Origin: a virus | Length of the DNA stretch: 41,379 nucleotides | IMG/VR virus record: IMGVR_UViG_3300025133_004861 | Span: 1-41,379 of that record | Strand: one strand, 5' to 3' | Shown: piece by piece, positions 32,423 through 41,127 of the stretch | Layout of the letters: each line of letters starts with the position of its first letter | Numbering within the stretch: position 1 is the first letter of the stretch | The notes under the pieces: model-generated | What the model was told of the DNA's origin: nothing | What the model saw: only the letters and a program-made list of their open reading frames with translations | Database searches by the model: none | Made by a program: the position numbers and the translations under genes

Positions 32423-33416
32423 GAAACGTAAATTAACAATTGGTATGTGTACCTATGATGATTTTAATGGGACGTATTTTACCATTCAATCGATTCGTTT
32501 GTATCATTCTGATATAATGGAAGATGTTGAATTTCTTGTTATTGACAACAACCCCAAATCAAAAGACGGAAGAATGACTAAGAAATTCATGAAAGAATCT
32601 GTACCTAATGGTAGGTATATTACGTTTGATGAATATACTGGTTGTTCTATTCGGAATAAAATCTTTGAGAATGCAAACACACCATATGTTCTTTGTGTTG
32701 ATTGTCACGTTATGCTTTATCCTAACTCTTTACATAGATTGATAGAATATTTTGACAATAACCCAAACACGAAAGATTTGTTACATGGTCCGCTTCTGTG
32801 GGAACAACTTTCAAATAAAATGAAATTAAAATCTGGGGAATATGTTAACAACATCAGCACCCACATGGAAATGAGATGGCGGGGAGGTATGCTCGGAACG
32901 TGGGCAAGCCATGACAATTTAGGTTATAATGTTGATGATGAACCATTTGAAATTCCCGCACACGGATTAGGTTTGTTTGCCTGTAAAAAGGATGAATGGT
33001 TAAGTTTCAATGAAAAATTTAGAGAGTTTGGTGGGGAAGAAGGATACATCCACGAAAAATATAGAAAAGAAGGAAGAAAGGTTTTATGTCTTCCTTTCTT
33101 GAGATGGATGCATAGGTTCTATAGATGTGGTGGTATTCCATATAATTTGTCTACAAATAGTAGAGTTAGAAATTATTTCATAGGACATATGGAATTAGAT
33201 CTACCGATAGATCCTATTCTGTGGCATTTCTGTTATATTAAGAACAAGGACAATAAAAAGAAATTTGATAAATTTCTCTTGGGAGAAGATGAAATTAAGG
33301 ATATACTATACAAAACTATAGAGGAAACAGAATATATTCCATCGTTTAATGATCCCGACCTTGCAAAATATCTAGATTTTTATATTGGACCTTCTGCTGG
33401 TAAAGTTTTAATGTAA
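32412..33416 (+). CDS. Glycosyltransferase, GT2/GT-A type
   Basis: A 334-residue protein. LTIGMCTYDDFNGTYFTIQSI, VEFLVIDNNPKS, SIRNKIFENANTPYVLCVDCHVML (D-x-H in place of the usual D-x-D), and FGGEEGYIHEKYRKEGRKVLCLPFLRWMHRF follow the GT2/GT27-like order: donor strand, nucleotide aspartate, metal motif and the late GGE catalytic block. The metal motif CVDCHV resembles the D-x-H of polypeptide GalNAc-transferases. This lies outside the main island, between dut and gene 43. Acceptor unknown; protein glycosylation is possible but unproven. Confidence 0.8.
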   Translation: MRDKKRKLTIGMCTYDDFNGTYFTIQSIRLYHSDIMEDVEFLVIDNNPKSKDGRMTKKFMKESVPNGRYITFDEYTGCSIRNKIFENANTPYVLCVDCHVMLYPNSLHRLIEYFDNNPNTKDLLHGPLLWEQLSNKMKLKSGEYVNNISTHMEMRWRGGMLGTWASHDNLGYNVDDEPFEIPAHGLGLFACKKDEWLSFNEKFREFGGEEGYIHEKYRKEGRKVLCLPFLRWMHRFYRCGGIPYNLSTNSRVRNYFIGHMELDLPIDPILWHFCYIKNKDNKKKFDKFLLGEDEIKDILYKTIEETEYIPSFNDPDLAKYLDFYIGPSAGKVLM

Positions 33417-33417
33417 T

Positions 33418-35985
33418 ATGACATTCTATACTAATGTAACACAACGAGGAAAATATATTCTCTATCGTGGTATCGATGAGGATGGTAACTGTTTTCAAAG
33501 ACAAGAACAATTCCATCCTACTATGTTTATTCCTGCAAAGGAAAAGAGCAAGTTCAGAACACTCGATGGTCTTTATGTAGAACCAATCAAACCGGGAAAT
33601 ATTCCAGAGACTAGAGAATTCATTAACCAATATCAGGGTGTTGGGGGTTTTGATATATTTGGTAATAGTGATTTTGTTTATCAATTTATCGGTAGTAATT
33701 ATAAAGGAGAAGTTGATTATGACTTTTCTAAAATTAAAGTTGCAAATATTGACATCGAATGTGAATCTGAACATGGATTTCCTCGTCCAGACGATGCAGA
33801 CGAGAAAATTAATGCAATCACCGTAGATTTTAATGGATGGATTTATGTGTTTGGTTTAGGAAAATTCAATCTTGCAGAGTCACCATATGACGGAAAACTG
33901 AGACAGTTTCAGTTTGAAACGGAAGAAGAGTTGCTTGAGTCTTTTCTTTCTACATGGGAGTTTGAATCACCTGATATTGTAACAGGTTGGAATGTTCGTT
34001 TTTTTGATATTCCATATCTTGTCAATCGTATTACTAAGGTTCTTGGAAAGACATCAGCAAAACGTCTATCACCTTGGAAGTTTCTTAAAGAGAGAAACGT
34101 CAAGAAGATGAATCGTGAGAATCAAACTTATGAGATTTCTGGTGTTTCTACTCTTGATTATTATGAACTTTACCAAACATTCACATATGTCAACCAAGAA
34201 TCATACCGTCTTGATCATATTGCATTTGTGGAGTTGGGTGAAAATAAATTATCATATGATGAGTATGATAGTATGTCAACATTTTACAAAAAAGACTTTC
34301 AGAAGTTTATAGAATATAATGTCAAGGATGTTGAACTCATCAGCAAACTTGAAGATAAGATGAAGTTGTTAGAACTTGCAGTATCACTTGCATATTCTGC
34401 CAAAGTAAATTACATGGATGTGTTTGGACAGGTTCGAACTTGGGACTCTATCATCTACCATTATCTCATGGAACACAACATTGTCATTCCACCCAAATCA
34501 GTAGGAAAGAAAGATTCTCAATATGCAGGTGCATATGTGAAAGAACCAATTGTTGGGATGCATGATTGGGTTGTGTCGTTTGACCTAAACTCACTTTACC
34601 CACACCTTATTATGCAGTATAATATTAGTCCAGAAACAAAAATTGATATGGATCAGCAGTATGGAATTACACCAAATTCAATTATGAGTGGTAGTGATGT
34701 TGGAAGGGAAACACTAGAAAGATGTAAGAAAAATAATTATTCAATTGCAGCAAACGGAACCTGTTACACAAAAGAACACCAAGGATTTCTTCCTGCACTC
34801 ATGGGAAAACTTTACAAAGATCGTAAGATGTATAAGAAGAAGATGATTGAGTGTCAGAAGAAGAGACAGGAAGTTGTAAAGTCCAATACAGTAGCAATGG
34901 GCAAAGGATTGATGTGTCAGAAACTTGATAAGGAGATTGCGAAGTATAACAACTTCCAGTTGGTTCGTAAGATTCAGTTGAACTCTGCTTATGGTGCAAT
35001 TGGTAATGAATGGTTTCGTTATTATGATGTTGCAATGGCAGAAGCAATTACTTTATCAGGACAATTGAGCATCCGATGGATTGCAGATAAACTTAATAAA
35101 TTTTTGAATAAAACAATTGGAACGGAGGATTATGATTATGTTGTCGCTAGTGATACAGATTCTGTCTATTTGCGTCTTGGGAATCTTGTGGACAAAGTGG
35201 TTCCCGCTAAAACCGAGCAGGAGGTGGTCGAATTCCTCAACAAATCCTCAGAAGAAATCATCCTCCCATTCATCAAAGAGAAATACGACGAACTCGCAGA
35301 ATTGATGAACGCATATGAAAATAAGATGGTGATGGACAGAGAGTGCATTGCAGACAAGGGGGTATGGACTGCAAAGAAACGATACATGATGCGTGTGCAT
35401 GATTCGGAAGGTGTTCGTTATGATCCACCGAAGCAGAAGATCATGGGTATTGAAACGACTCGCAGTTCTACACCACAAGTTGTTCGTGATTCATTGAAGG
35501 AAGCAATTAAGTTAATTCTTACGACAGACGAGGATACAGTGATTGAATTCATTGAAGGGTTTAGAGAGAAGTTTAAGACGTTTACACCAGAAGATATTGC
35601 ATTCCCCCGAGGGGTAAATGGGATGGATAAGTATTCTGATATGAGAAGCATTTATAAAAAATCAACACCAATAGCAGTGAAGGGAAGTTTAATTTACAAT
35701 TATTACATAGATAAATTTGGATTGGGTAAGAAGTATCGTAGGATTATTGATGGGGATAAGATTAAGTTTTTACATCTAATAAAACCAAATCCTCTTGGGG
35801 GGGTTGCAGGACAGGATCATATAATTGCATTCCCGAACAGTCTTCCTAGAGAGTTTAATCTTGGAGAATTTGTTGATTATGACGTTCAGTTTGAAAAATC
35901 ATTCCTTGAACCAATCAATCGTATCCTAGAAAAGATCGGATGGAATTGGAAACATATCAACACACTGGAAGGATTTTTTGCATGA
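33418..35985 (+). CDS. 43: DNA polymerase gp43 (family B)
   Basis: An 855-residue replicative polymerase (T4: 898). Exonuclease sites: D112-x-E114 at the same residue numbers as T4, NVRFFDIPY with D197, and YNVKDVE with D304. Polymerase sites: DLNSLYP (389-395, motif A), KIQLNSAYG (518-526, motif B) and SDTDS (578-582, motif C). The thumb ends in a short clamp-binding-like tail (HINTLEGFFA). It copies the phage genome with gp45 and gp44/62 encoded upstream. No intron or inserted gene interrupts it, unlike some relatives. A stretch near 35190-35310 has more C-ending codons than the rest. Confidence 0.97.
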   Translation: MTFYTNVTQRGKYILYRGIDEDGNCFQRQEQFHPTMFIPAKEKSKFRTLDGLYVEPIKPGNIPETREFINQYQGVGGFDIFGNSDFVYQFIGSNYKGEVDYDFSKIKVANIDIECESEHGFPRPDDADEKINAITVDFNGWIYVFGLGKFNLAESPYDGKLRQFQFETEEELLESFLSTWEFESPDIVTGWNVRFFDIPYLVNRITKVLGKTSAKRLSPWKFLKERNVKKMNRENQTYEISGVSTLDYYELYQTFTYVNQESYRLDHIAFVELGENKLSYDEYDSMSTFYKKDFQKFIEYNVKDVELISKLEDKMKLLELAVSLAYSAKVNYMDVFGQVRTWDSIIYHYLMEHNIVIPPKSVGKKDSQYAGAYVKEPIVGMHDWVVSFDLNSLYPHLIMQYNISPETKIDMDQQYGITPNSIMSGSDVGRETLERCKKNNYSIAANGTCYTKEHQGFLPALMGKLYKDRKMYKKKMIECQKKRQEVVKSNTVAMGKGLMCQKLDKEIAKYNNFQLVRKIQLNSAYGAIGNEWFRYYDVAMAEAITLSGQLSIRWIADKLNKFLNKTIGTEDYDYVVASDTDSVYLRLGNLVDKVVPAKTEQEVVEFLNKSSEEIILPFIKEKYDELAELMNAYENKMVMDRECIADKGVWTAKKRYMMRVHDSEGVRYDPPKQKIMGIETTRSSTPQVVRDSLKEAIKLILTTDEDTVIEFIEGFREKFKTFTPEDIAFPRGVNGMDKYSDMRSIYKKSTPIAVKGSLIYNYYIDKFGLGKKYRRIIDGDKIKFLHLIKPNPLGGVAGQDHIIAFPNSLPREFNLGEFVDYDVQFEKSFLEPINRILEKIGWNWKHINTLEGFFA

Positions 35986-36164
35986 TAGAATATAAAGTAA
36001 AAATTTTTATTAGAAAAATTTTAAGAGAGAAACTAGAGTTAGACAAGAGACTCTTGATCTCTCAGCAAAAAGATAAAGAATGTCCTGAACAAATTTATCA
36101 AAAAACACTAGATAGATGCACAGAATTAAATTATGCCCTAAAACAAATGGAAAAAGAATTATGA
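35982..36164 (+). CDS. Small coiled-coil protein, 60 aa
   Basis: Not recognised. It begins in an ATGA overlap with the polymerase stop and hands over to the next small gene by another ATGA overlap. The sequence is a highly charged helix ([31 protein letters not shown]) with heptad-like leucines. Coupling to the polymerase suggests early expression. It is kept because both junctions are tight. Function unknown. Confidence 0.6.
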   Translation: MIEYKVKIFIRKILREKLELDKRLLISQQKDKECPEQIYQKTLDRCTELNYALKQMEKEL

Positions 36165-36286
36165 TTGAAATTTTTGTTGAACAATTAACCTTTTCTTTTA
36201 TGGATACACATGATAGTAGACAGATGTGGTTTCCTTGGTTCTATGAAAACATGACGGAAGAAGAAGTTAACGAGTTTTTGGATTAG
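36161..36286 (+). CDS. Very small protein, 41 aa
   Basis: Not recognised. It spans 41 codons from an ATGA overlap to a TAG just ten bases before the uvsX ATG, filling an otherwise empty gap. The protein is acidic at its end ([11 protein letters not shown]) and aromatic in the middle (MWFPWFY). Its stop lies next to the GGAGAAAAGG ribosome site of uvsX. Coding nature is likely given the perfect fit between neighbours, but is not provable by eye. Confidence 0.5.
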   Translation: MIEIFVEQLTFSFMDTHDSRQMWFPWFYENMTEEEVNEFLD

Positions 36287-36296
36287 GAGAAAAGGA

Positions 36297-37346
36297 ATGA
36301 GTGATTTTTTAAAGGACATCATCAAAAGTTCAGGCAACGAATATGCAGGTGTTGCTTCTGATGGAATAGAAGGAAGCGATGTCACAGGTTTTATTGATAC
36401 TGGTTCATATGCATTCAATGCTTTGTTATCTGGTTCACTATATGGTGGTATTCCAAACAACAAAATTATGGCACTAGCAGGTGAGTCCGCAACAGGAAAG
36501 ACATATTTTGCATTAGGAATGGCAAAGAAGTTTCTTGATGATAATCCAGATGGTGTCATTCTATACTTTGATACTGAGTCTGCTGTTACATCAGATATGA
36601 TTTCAGAACGAGGTATGGACCCGTCAAGAGTTGCAGTATTCCCTGTTGCTACGGTAGAGACTTTCCGATATCAAGCAATCAGCATCGTTGACAAGTATAT
36701 TGAAACGAAAGATAGCAAACCAGTGTTTGTTATTCTTGATTCGCTTGGTATGCTTTCCACCGAGAAGGAAATGAATGACACCGCAGAAGGTAAGTCCACC
36801 CGTGACATGACCCGCGCCCAAGTTATCAAAGCAACATTCCGTGTTCTTACATTGAAACTTGGTAAAGCAGGAATTCCTCTTATTATGACAAACCATACCT
36901 ACTCAGTTGTTGGTGCATATGTTCCGATGAAGGAGATGGGTGGTGGTTCTGGTCTTAAGTATGCCGCATCTACGATTGTCTATCTTTCAAAGAAGAAAGA
37001 GAAAGACGGAACAGATATTGTTGGTAATATTATTAAGTGTAAATTATTTAAGGGTAGATTTACCAAAGAGAACAAAGAGGTAGAAGTGCGGTTGAATTAT
37101 GACACTGGACTTAATCCTTATTACGGTTTAGTACCAATTGCAGTCAAGTATGATATATTCAAGAAGGTTTCTACTCGAATTGAATTACCAAATGGAAAGA
37201 CTGCATTTGAAAAGTCAATCAACAGTGAACCTGAAAAATATTTTACTGAAGATGTGATGATTAAATTAGAAGAGGCGGTTGAAAAGGAATTTAAGTATGG
37301 TAATATAATTGAAGAAACGCAGGAGGATGAAAACAATGATAAGTAA
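36297..37346 (+). CDS. uvsX: Recombinase UvsX (RecA-like)
   Basis: A 349-residue recombinase (T4: 391) with Walker A GESATGKT (62-69), the acidic FDTESAVT strand following, [11 protein letters not shown] as Walker B region, MTNHTYS and the mobile [16 protein letters not shown] (L2-like). It drives strand exchange in recombination-dependent replication and repair in T4-type phages. It is immediately preceded by a strong Shine-Dalgarno sequence (GGAG/AAGGA). A segment around 36782-36825 has unusually GC-rich codons. Its tail overlaps the next gene by 11 bases. Confidence 0.95.
   Translation: MSDFLKDIIKSSGNEYAGVASDGIEGSDVTGFIDTGSYAFNALLSGSLYGGIPNNKIMALAGESATGKTYFALGMAKKFLDDNPDGVILYFDTESAVTSDMISERGMDPSRVAVFPVATVETFRYQAISIVDKYIETKDSKPVFVILDSLGMLSTEKEMNDTAEGKSTRDMTRAQVIKATFRVLTLKLGKAGIPLIMTNHTYSVVGAYVPMKEMGGGSGLKYAASTIVYLSKKKEKDGTDIVGNIIKCKLFKGRFTKENKEVEVRLNYDTGLNPYYGLVPIAVKYDIFKKVSTRIELPNGKTAFEKSINSEPEKYFTEDVMIKLEEAVEKEFKYGNIIEETQEDENNDK
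37321..37326 (+). promoter_or_regulatory. Shine-Dalgarno AGGAGG deciding the start of the dehydrogenase
   Basis: A perfect AGGAGG lies nine bases before ATG 37336 but touches an upstream in-frame ATG at 37327, which therefore cannot use it well. This supports 37336 as the start, giving an N-terminus just ahead of the dinucleotide-binding motif. Confidence 0.7.
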
Positions 37347-38211
37347 AAATACAATCGGAATTGTCGGCAATGGGTTCGTTGGTGGTGCCATTGTAAATGG
37401 GTTCACAACATATCGTGATCTTTTTGTATATGATAAAGATATTAAAAAAAGAGTCAACACCCTAAAGGAAACTTTAGACGCTGAATATGTTTTTGTTTGT
37501 TTACCAACACCTATGACTTTAGCAGAGGGTGGAGAAGCAGATTTGTCTATAATGCACGATTTCTTCTCAACAATTTCTTACAGAAAGGATCAGGTATTTA
37601 TTATAAAATCTACTGTTCCGGTGGGAACAACAGAAAAATTATCTAGACTTTACGGTTTACCTAACCTTGTCCATTGCCCAGAATTTTTAACTGCTAGAAC
37701 AGCAAATTCTGATTTTATTTGTTCAACTAGAAATATCTTGGGTGGTGTTGATGGGCAGAATAAATACACATCTCAGGTGAGGGAATTATTAGAAGATAGA
37801 TTTCCAGGCACACCCGTTTATGAAGTGCATTCTAATGAATCTGAATTAATAAAATATTCTGCTAATTGTTTTTTTGCAACAAAGATTATGTTTTTCAATG
37901 AGTTGTGTCTGTTAGTAAACAAAATTGATAATGTTGAATGGGAAAATATAATGTCTGGAATGGTGAGTGATGGTAGGATAGCACAATCGCATATGCAAGT
38001 TCCAGGTCATGATGGAGAATATGGTTTCGGTGGTGTATGTTTTCCAAAAGACATAAACGCATTAATTTCAACAATGGAAAATCACGGAATCAATCCTATA
38101 ATCCTAAAATCTGTTTGGGAACAAAATAAAAAAGTGAGAGGTGATTGGGATTGGTCTAATAACGAGTCTTCAGTTTCTAGAAGGAAGCACACAAATGACA
38201 GCAAAATATGA
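37336..38211 (+). CDS. UDP-glucose/GDP-mannose dehydrogenase-like protein, lacking the C-terminal domain
   Basis: A 291-residue protein of the UGDH family. It contains the NAD motif [10 protein letters not shown] (8-17), CLPTPM (55-60), KSTVPVGTT (91-99), CPEFLTA (114-120), K173-YSANCFF with N177, and [10 protein letters not shown] (230-239) with catalytic C235. Family enzymes are about 390-450 residues long; this one stops soon after the central helix domain ([13 protein letters not shown]), so the UDP-binding C-terminal domain is missing. It could still bind NAD, but sugar-nucleotide oxidation to UDP-glucuronate is uncertain. It sits between uvsX and gene 41, outside the main glycan island. 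Start decided by the Shine-Dalgarno above. Confidence 0.9.
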   Translation: MISKNTIGIVGNGFVGGAIVNGFTTYRDLFVYDKDIKKRVNTLKETLDAEYVFVCLPTPMTLAEGGEADLSIMHDFFSTISYRKDQVFIIKSTVPVGTTEKLSRLYGLPNLVHCPEFLTARTANSDFICSTRNILGGVDGQNKYTSQVRELLEDRFPGTPVYEVHSNESELIKYSANCFFATKIMFFNELCLLVNKIDNVEWENIMSGMVSDGRIAQSHMQVPGHDGEYGFGGVCFPKDINALISTMENHGINPIILKSVWEQNKKVRGDWDWSNNESSVSRRKHTNDSKI

Positions 38212-38503
38212 ATATGATGAGAGTCAAAATGTCGCCGGTGGCGAAGAGCAGAAATATACTGTTCCAATAACAATATTGGACGGTAAGTATATTGATACTA
38301 CTTTTACTTTTGGTAAAGTTAATTTTAGAGAAGTTGATGATGATGTTCAATGTAATTTTACCTATAAGATAGATAATAAACCAGAGGGGCTACAAGAAAA
38401 TCAAGAGTTTATTAATTGTCTTGGTGATATTTTGGTTGATGTTCTTTCAAAAGAAATAGAAGAAGTTGAGGGTGATTTTCTAAATGGATCAAAGACGAAT
38501 TGA
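38195..38503 (+). CDS. Small acidic protein between uvsX and gene 41
   Basis: Not recognised by sequence. A 102-residue acidic protein (VAGGEEQKYTVPITI, FREVDDDVQCNFTYKI, SKEIEEVEGDF), beta-rich in the first half. AAGGAAG lies about seven bases before the ATG. Its end overlaps the helicase gene by 20 bases. In T4 the corresponding position between uvsX and 41 is occupied by gene 40, but I see no sequence resemblance that would justify that name. Confidence 0.7.
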   Translation: MTAKYEYDESQNVAGGEEQKYTVPITILDGKYIDTTFTFGKVNFREVDDDVQCNFTYKIDNKPEGLQENQEFINCLGDILVDVLSKEIEEVEGDFLNGSKTN

Positions 38504-39905
38504 ATCTGTAATATTGGAAAATTTATTATTCAATGATGAATATTCCAGAAAAGTTGTTCCTTTTATTCAATTAGAATATTTTTCTAATGGAGTAGATAAA
38601 TTAATATGTTCTATCATAAAAAAGTTTATTATAGAATATAATACGCTTCCTTCTATGGAAGCAATATCAATTAGTTTAAATAAAGATAATAACCTAACTG
38701 AAGATGAATATAAAAATGCTACTGAATTAATTTCTTCGTTGAACAAGAAGGATAAGTTTCCAGATTTAAATTGGTTGTTAACAGAAACAGAACAGTTTTG
38801 TAAAGATAAGGCGGTGTATAATGCCATCATGGAATCCATTCACATCATCGATGGGAAGTCGGCGTCAAAGACAGAGACTGCAATCCCACACATCCTTTCG
38901 GACGCCCTCTCGGTCTCATTTGACACCCACATCGGACACGACTACATCGAAGACTCAGATAAAAGATACGAATTCTACCACAAAGTTGAACAAAAAGTTT
39001 CCTTTGATTTAGATTTCTTCAATAGAATTACGGGTGGTGGGACTCCACAAAAAACACTAAACATAGTAATGGCAGGAACTGGTGTTGGTAAGTCTTTGTT
39101 TATGTGTCATCATGCAGCAAATTGCTTGAGTCAAAATTTGAATGTGTTGTATATCACATGTGAAATGGCAGAAGAAAGAATTGCAGAACGAATTGATGCA
39201 AATCTTATGGATATTACAATGGACGATCTTAAGGATCTTCCAAAGCAAATATATGATAAAAAATTAAATACAAAGACTGCTGGAATCACTGGTAAATTAA
39301 TCATCAAAGAATATCCAACTGCAACAGCAAATTCAAATCATTTTAGGATTTTGTTGGATGAACTTACAATGAAAAAGAAATTTAAACCAGATATCATTTT
39401 TATTGATTATCTGAACATTTGTGCATCTTCTAGGTTGAAGAGTGGTGGTAACATAAACACATACCAATATGTCAAGTCTATTGCGGAAGAACTCCGGGGA
39501 CTTGCAGTGGAGTATAATGTCCCCATTTGGTCTGCAACACAAACAAATCGTTCTGGTTTTTCAAGCACCGATGTGAGTCTTGAAGATACTTCAGAGTCGT
39601 TTGGACTTCCCGCTACTGCGGACTTTATGTTTGCGTTGATTGCAACGGAAGAACTGGATGAACAAAATCAAGTTCTTGTGAAGCAATTGAAGAATCGTTA
39701 CAACGATACTGCGTTAAATAGGAAATTCATACTTGGCATCAATCGCGCCAAGATGAAATTATATGATGTTAAGAAAGATCAACAATTTGGATTGGTTCAA
39801 TCAAATCAAAGTAGCACATCAACTTTGGGTTCTGGATTTGATGGTGAAAGTTTTGATGAAAAGTTTAAGGGGTCTAAAGAAAAATTCAGTAGTTGGAACA
39901 TATAA
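38484..39905 (+). CDS. 41: Replicative DNA helicase gp41
   Basis: A 473-residue DnaB-type helicase (T4: 475). The N-terminal domain precedes GGGTPQKTLNIVMAGTGVGKS with Walker A at 198-204. Later come YITCEMAEERIAERIDANL (H1a-H2 region), FIDYLNICASSR (Walker B), a WSATQTNRSGF segment (motif H3) and the IGINRAKMK-like end. It unwinds DNA ahead of the polymerase as a hexamer and works with gp61. Codons 112-158 (38817-38957) are markedly richer in G and C than those on either side. The stop shares one base with the primase start. Confidence 0.95.
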   Translation: MDQRRIESVILENLLFNDEYSRKVVPFIQLEYFSNGVDKLICSIIKKFIIEYNTLPSMEAISISLNKDNNLTEDEYKNATELISSLNKKDKFPDLNWLLTETEQFCKDKAVYNAIMESIHIIDGKSASKTETAIPHILSDALSVSFDTHIGHDYIEDSDKRYEFYHKVEQKVSFDLDFFNRITGGGTPQKTLNIVMAGTGVGKSLFMCHHAANCLSQNLNVLYITCEMAEERIAERIDANLMDITMDDLKDLPKQIYDKKLNTKTAGITGKLIIKEYPTATANSNHFRILLDELTMKKKFKPDIIFIDYLNICASSRLKSGGNINTYQYVKSIAEELRGLAVEYNVPIWSATQTNRSGFSSTDVSLEDTSESFGLPATADFMFALIATEELDEQNQVLVKQLKNRYNDTALNRKFILGINRAKMKLYDVKKDQQFGLVQSNQSSTSTLGSGFDGESFDEKFKGSKEKFSSWNI

Positions 39906-40960
39906 TGAGTACATTCATAGACAAGAAATTCATCAATATGATTTCACCACAACTGGAAAGATTTGCATGGAAGAAAGATAATCTTGCAAATACTAGATGT
40001 CCGATCTGCGGAGATTCAACAAAGAACAAGAACAAAGCGAGAGGTTATTTCTACCAAAAAGGTAATGATTTCTTTTATAAATGTCACAACTGTGGGGTGG
40101 GTTTGAGTCTATATAATTTCTTAAAGGAAGTTTCACCTTCTCTCTGTAAAGAATATTCTCTAGAGAGATACCGAAACGGTGAAAACGGTAGATCAAATTA
40201 TAAGAAACCCAAGGAAGAAGAATTGTTCGGATTTAAAGACTCAAAACCAAAATTCAAGAAGAAAGATAAAATCTTAGAGTCGTTGGATTCTCTCAATAGT
40301 CTTCCAGAAGATCATCCTGCCGTGCAGTTCGCAAACATACGAATAATTCCAAAGCAACATTGGAAGTATCTCTATTACACTGCCGACTTTGGTACGTTTA
40401 TGAAAGAGTTGGATCCTGATTGTCTTGCTGTCGGTGCAGAACCAAGATTAGTGATTCCATTTTTCAATAGTCACGGAACGGTGGTGGGCGCACAGGGTCG
40501 TGCATTAAATATGGCAGATGAGAACAATGCAAGAAACACCCTAAAGTATATTACGGTAAAAGGCGACAAAAGTATTGAGCGGTTGTGGTATGGAATGTGG
40601 AGAGCAGATCCCAAGAAGCGAGTGTATGTGGTAGAAGGACCAATCGATTCTATGTTCCTCCAGAACTGTGTTGCAATCGTCGGTGCAGGTGCGTTGAAGA
40701 ATATCCCTGCACGGTTCGTAGATTCCGAGATGACTTGGTGTATGGACAATGAACCACGCAACCGACAAGTGATTGCATACGTTGAGAAGTTGATTGAAAT
40801 GGGAAGAGATGTGTTCATCTGGCCAGACAACATTGACGAGAAGGACATCAACGACCTTGCATACAAAATGTCCACCCGTAAAATACAGAAGATGATTAAT
40901 GAGAACACATTTAGTGGATTAAAAGCAACACTGAGATTTCGTGATTGGAGAAAAGTATGA
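39905..40960 (+). CDS. 61: DNA primase gp61
   Basis: A 351-residue primase (T4: 342). An N-terminal zinc-binding motif is C32-x2-C35...C60-x2-C63, within RCPICGDS and KCHNCGVG. The Toprim part has the YVVEGPIDSMF motif (E244, D248), VGAGAL, then the CMDNE aspartate (D281) and WPDNIDEKDINDL (306-318). It makes RNA primers on the lagging strand in complex with gp41. The ATG at the TAATG overlap is used; an in-frame upstream extension from 39893 lies in the helicase gene. Confidence 0.95.
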   Translation: MSTFIDKKFINMISPQLERFAWKKDNLANTRCPICGDSTKNKNKARGYFYQKGNDFFYKCHNCGVGLSLYNFLKEVSPSLCKEYSLERYRNGENGRSNYKKPKEEELFGFKDSKPKFKKKDKILESLDSLNSLPEDHPAVQFANIRIIPKQHWKYLYYTADFGTFMKELDPDCLAVGAEPRLVIPFFNSHGTVVGAQGRALNMADENNARNTLKYITVKGDKSIERLWYGMWRADPKKRVYVVEGPIDSMFLQNCVAIVGAGALKNIPARFVDSEMTWCMDNEPRNRQVIAYVEKLIEMGRDVFIWPDNIDEKDINDLAYKMSTRKIQKMINENTFSGLKATLRFRDWRKV

Positions 40961-41127
40961 ATGAAAAAAGATTGAAGGAAGCGTTGGGTGCAGTGTTGCA
41001 ATATGGATGGTTGTGGGGACATCCAAAACACATCAGTAGAGAAGACTGGGGAATTATTGCTGAGTCGTATCGTGATTTGAATGGTGGTAAAGATTTCAAA
41101 CCAGACAAGAACAAGAGAGCGACATGA
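40957..41127 (+). CDS. Small hypothetical protein, 56 aa
   Basis: Not recognised. It starts and ends in ATGA overlaps between the primase gene and thyX. The product is soluble and charged with a Trp-rich centre (YGWLWGHPKHISREDWGIIAE). The ordered fit suggests a real, co-expressed gene. No function can be offered. Confidence 0.6.
   Translation: MNEKRLKEALGAVLQYGWLWGHPKHISREDWGIIAESYRDLNGGKDFKPDKNKRAT

Noticed and set aside
33418-39905. Search for introns or homing endonucleases in gene 43, uvsX and 41
   Set aside because: All three frames are continuous with standard motif order and lengths; no GIY-YIG or HNH motif was noted.
40471-41031. 186-codon frame on the - strand
   Set aside because: It is a shadow of the primase Toprim region and shows no family motif.
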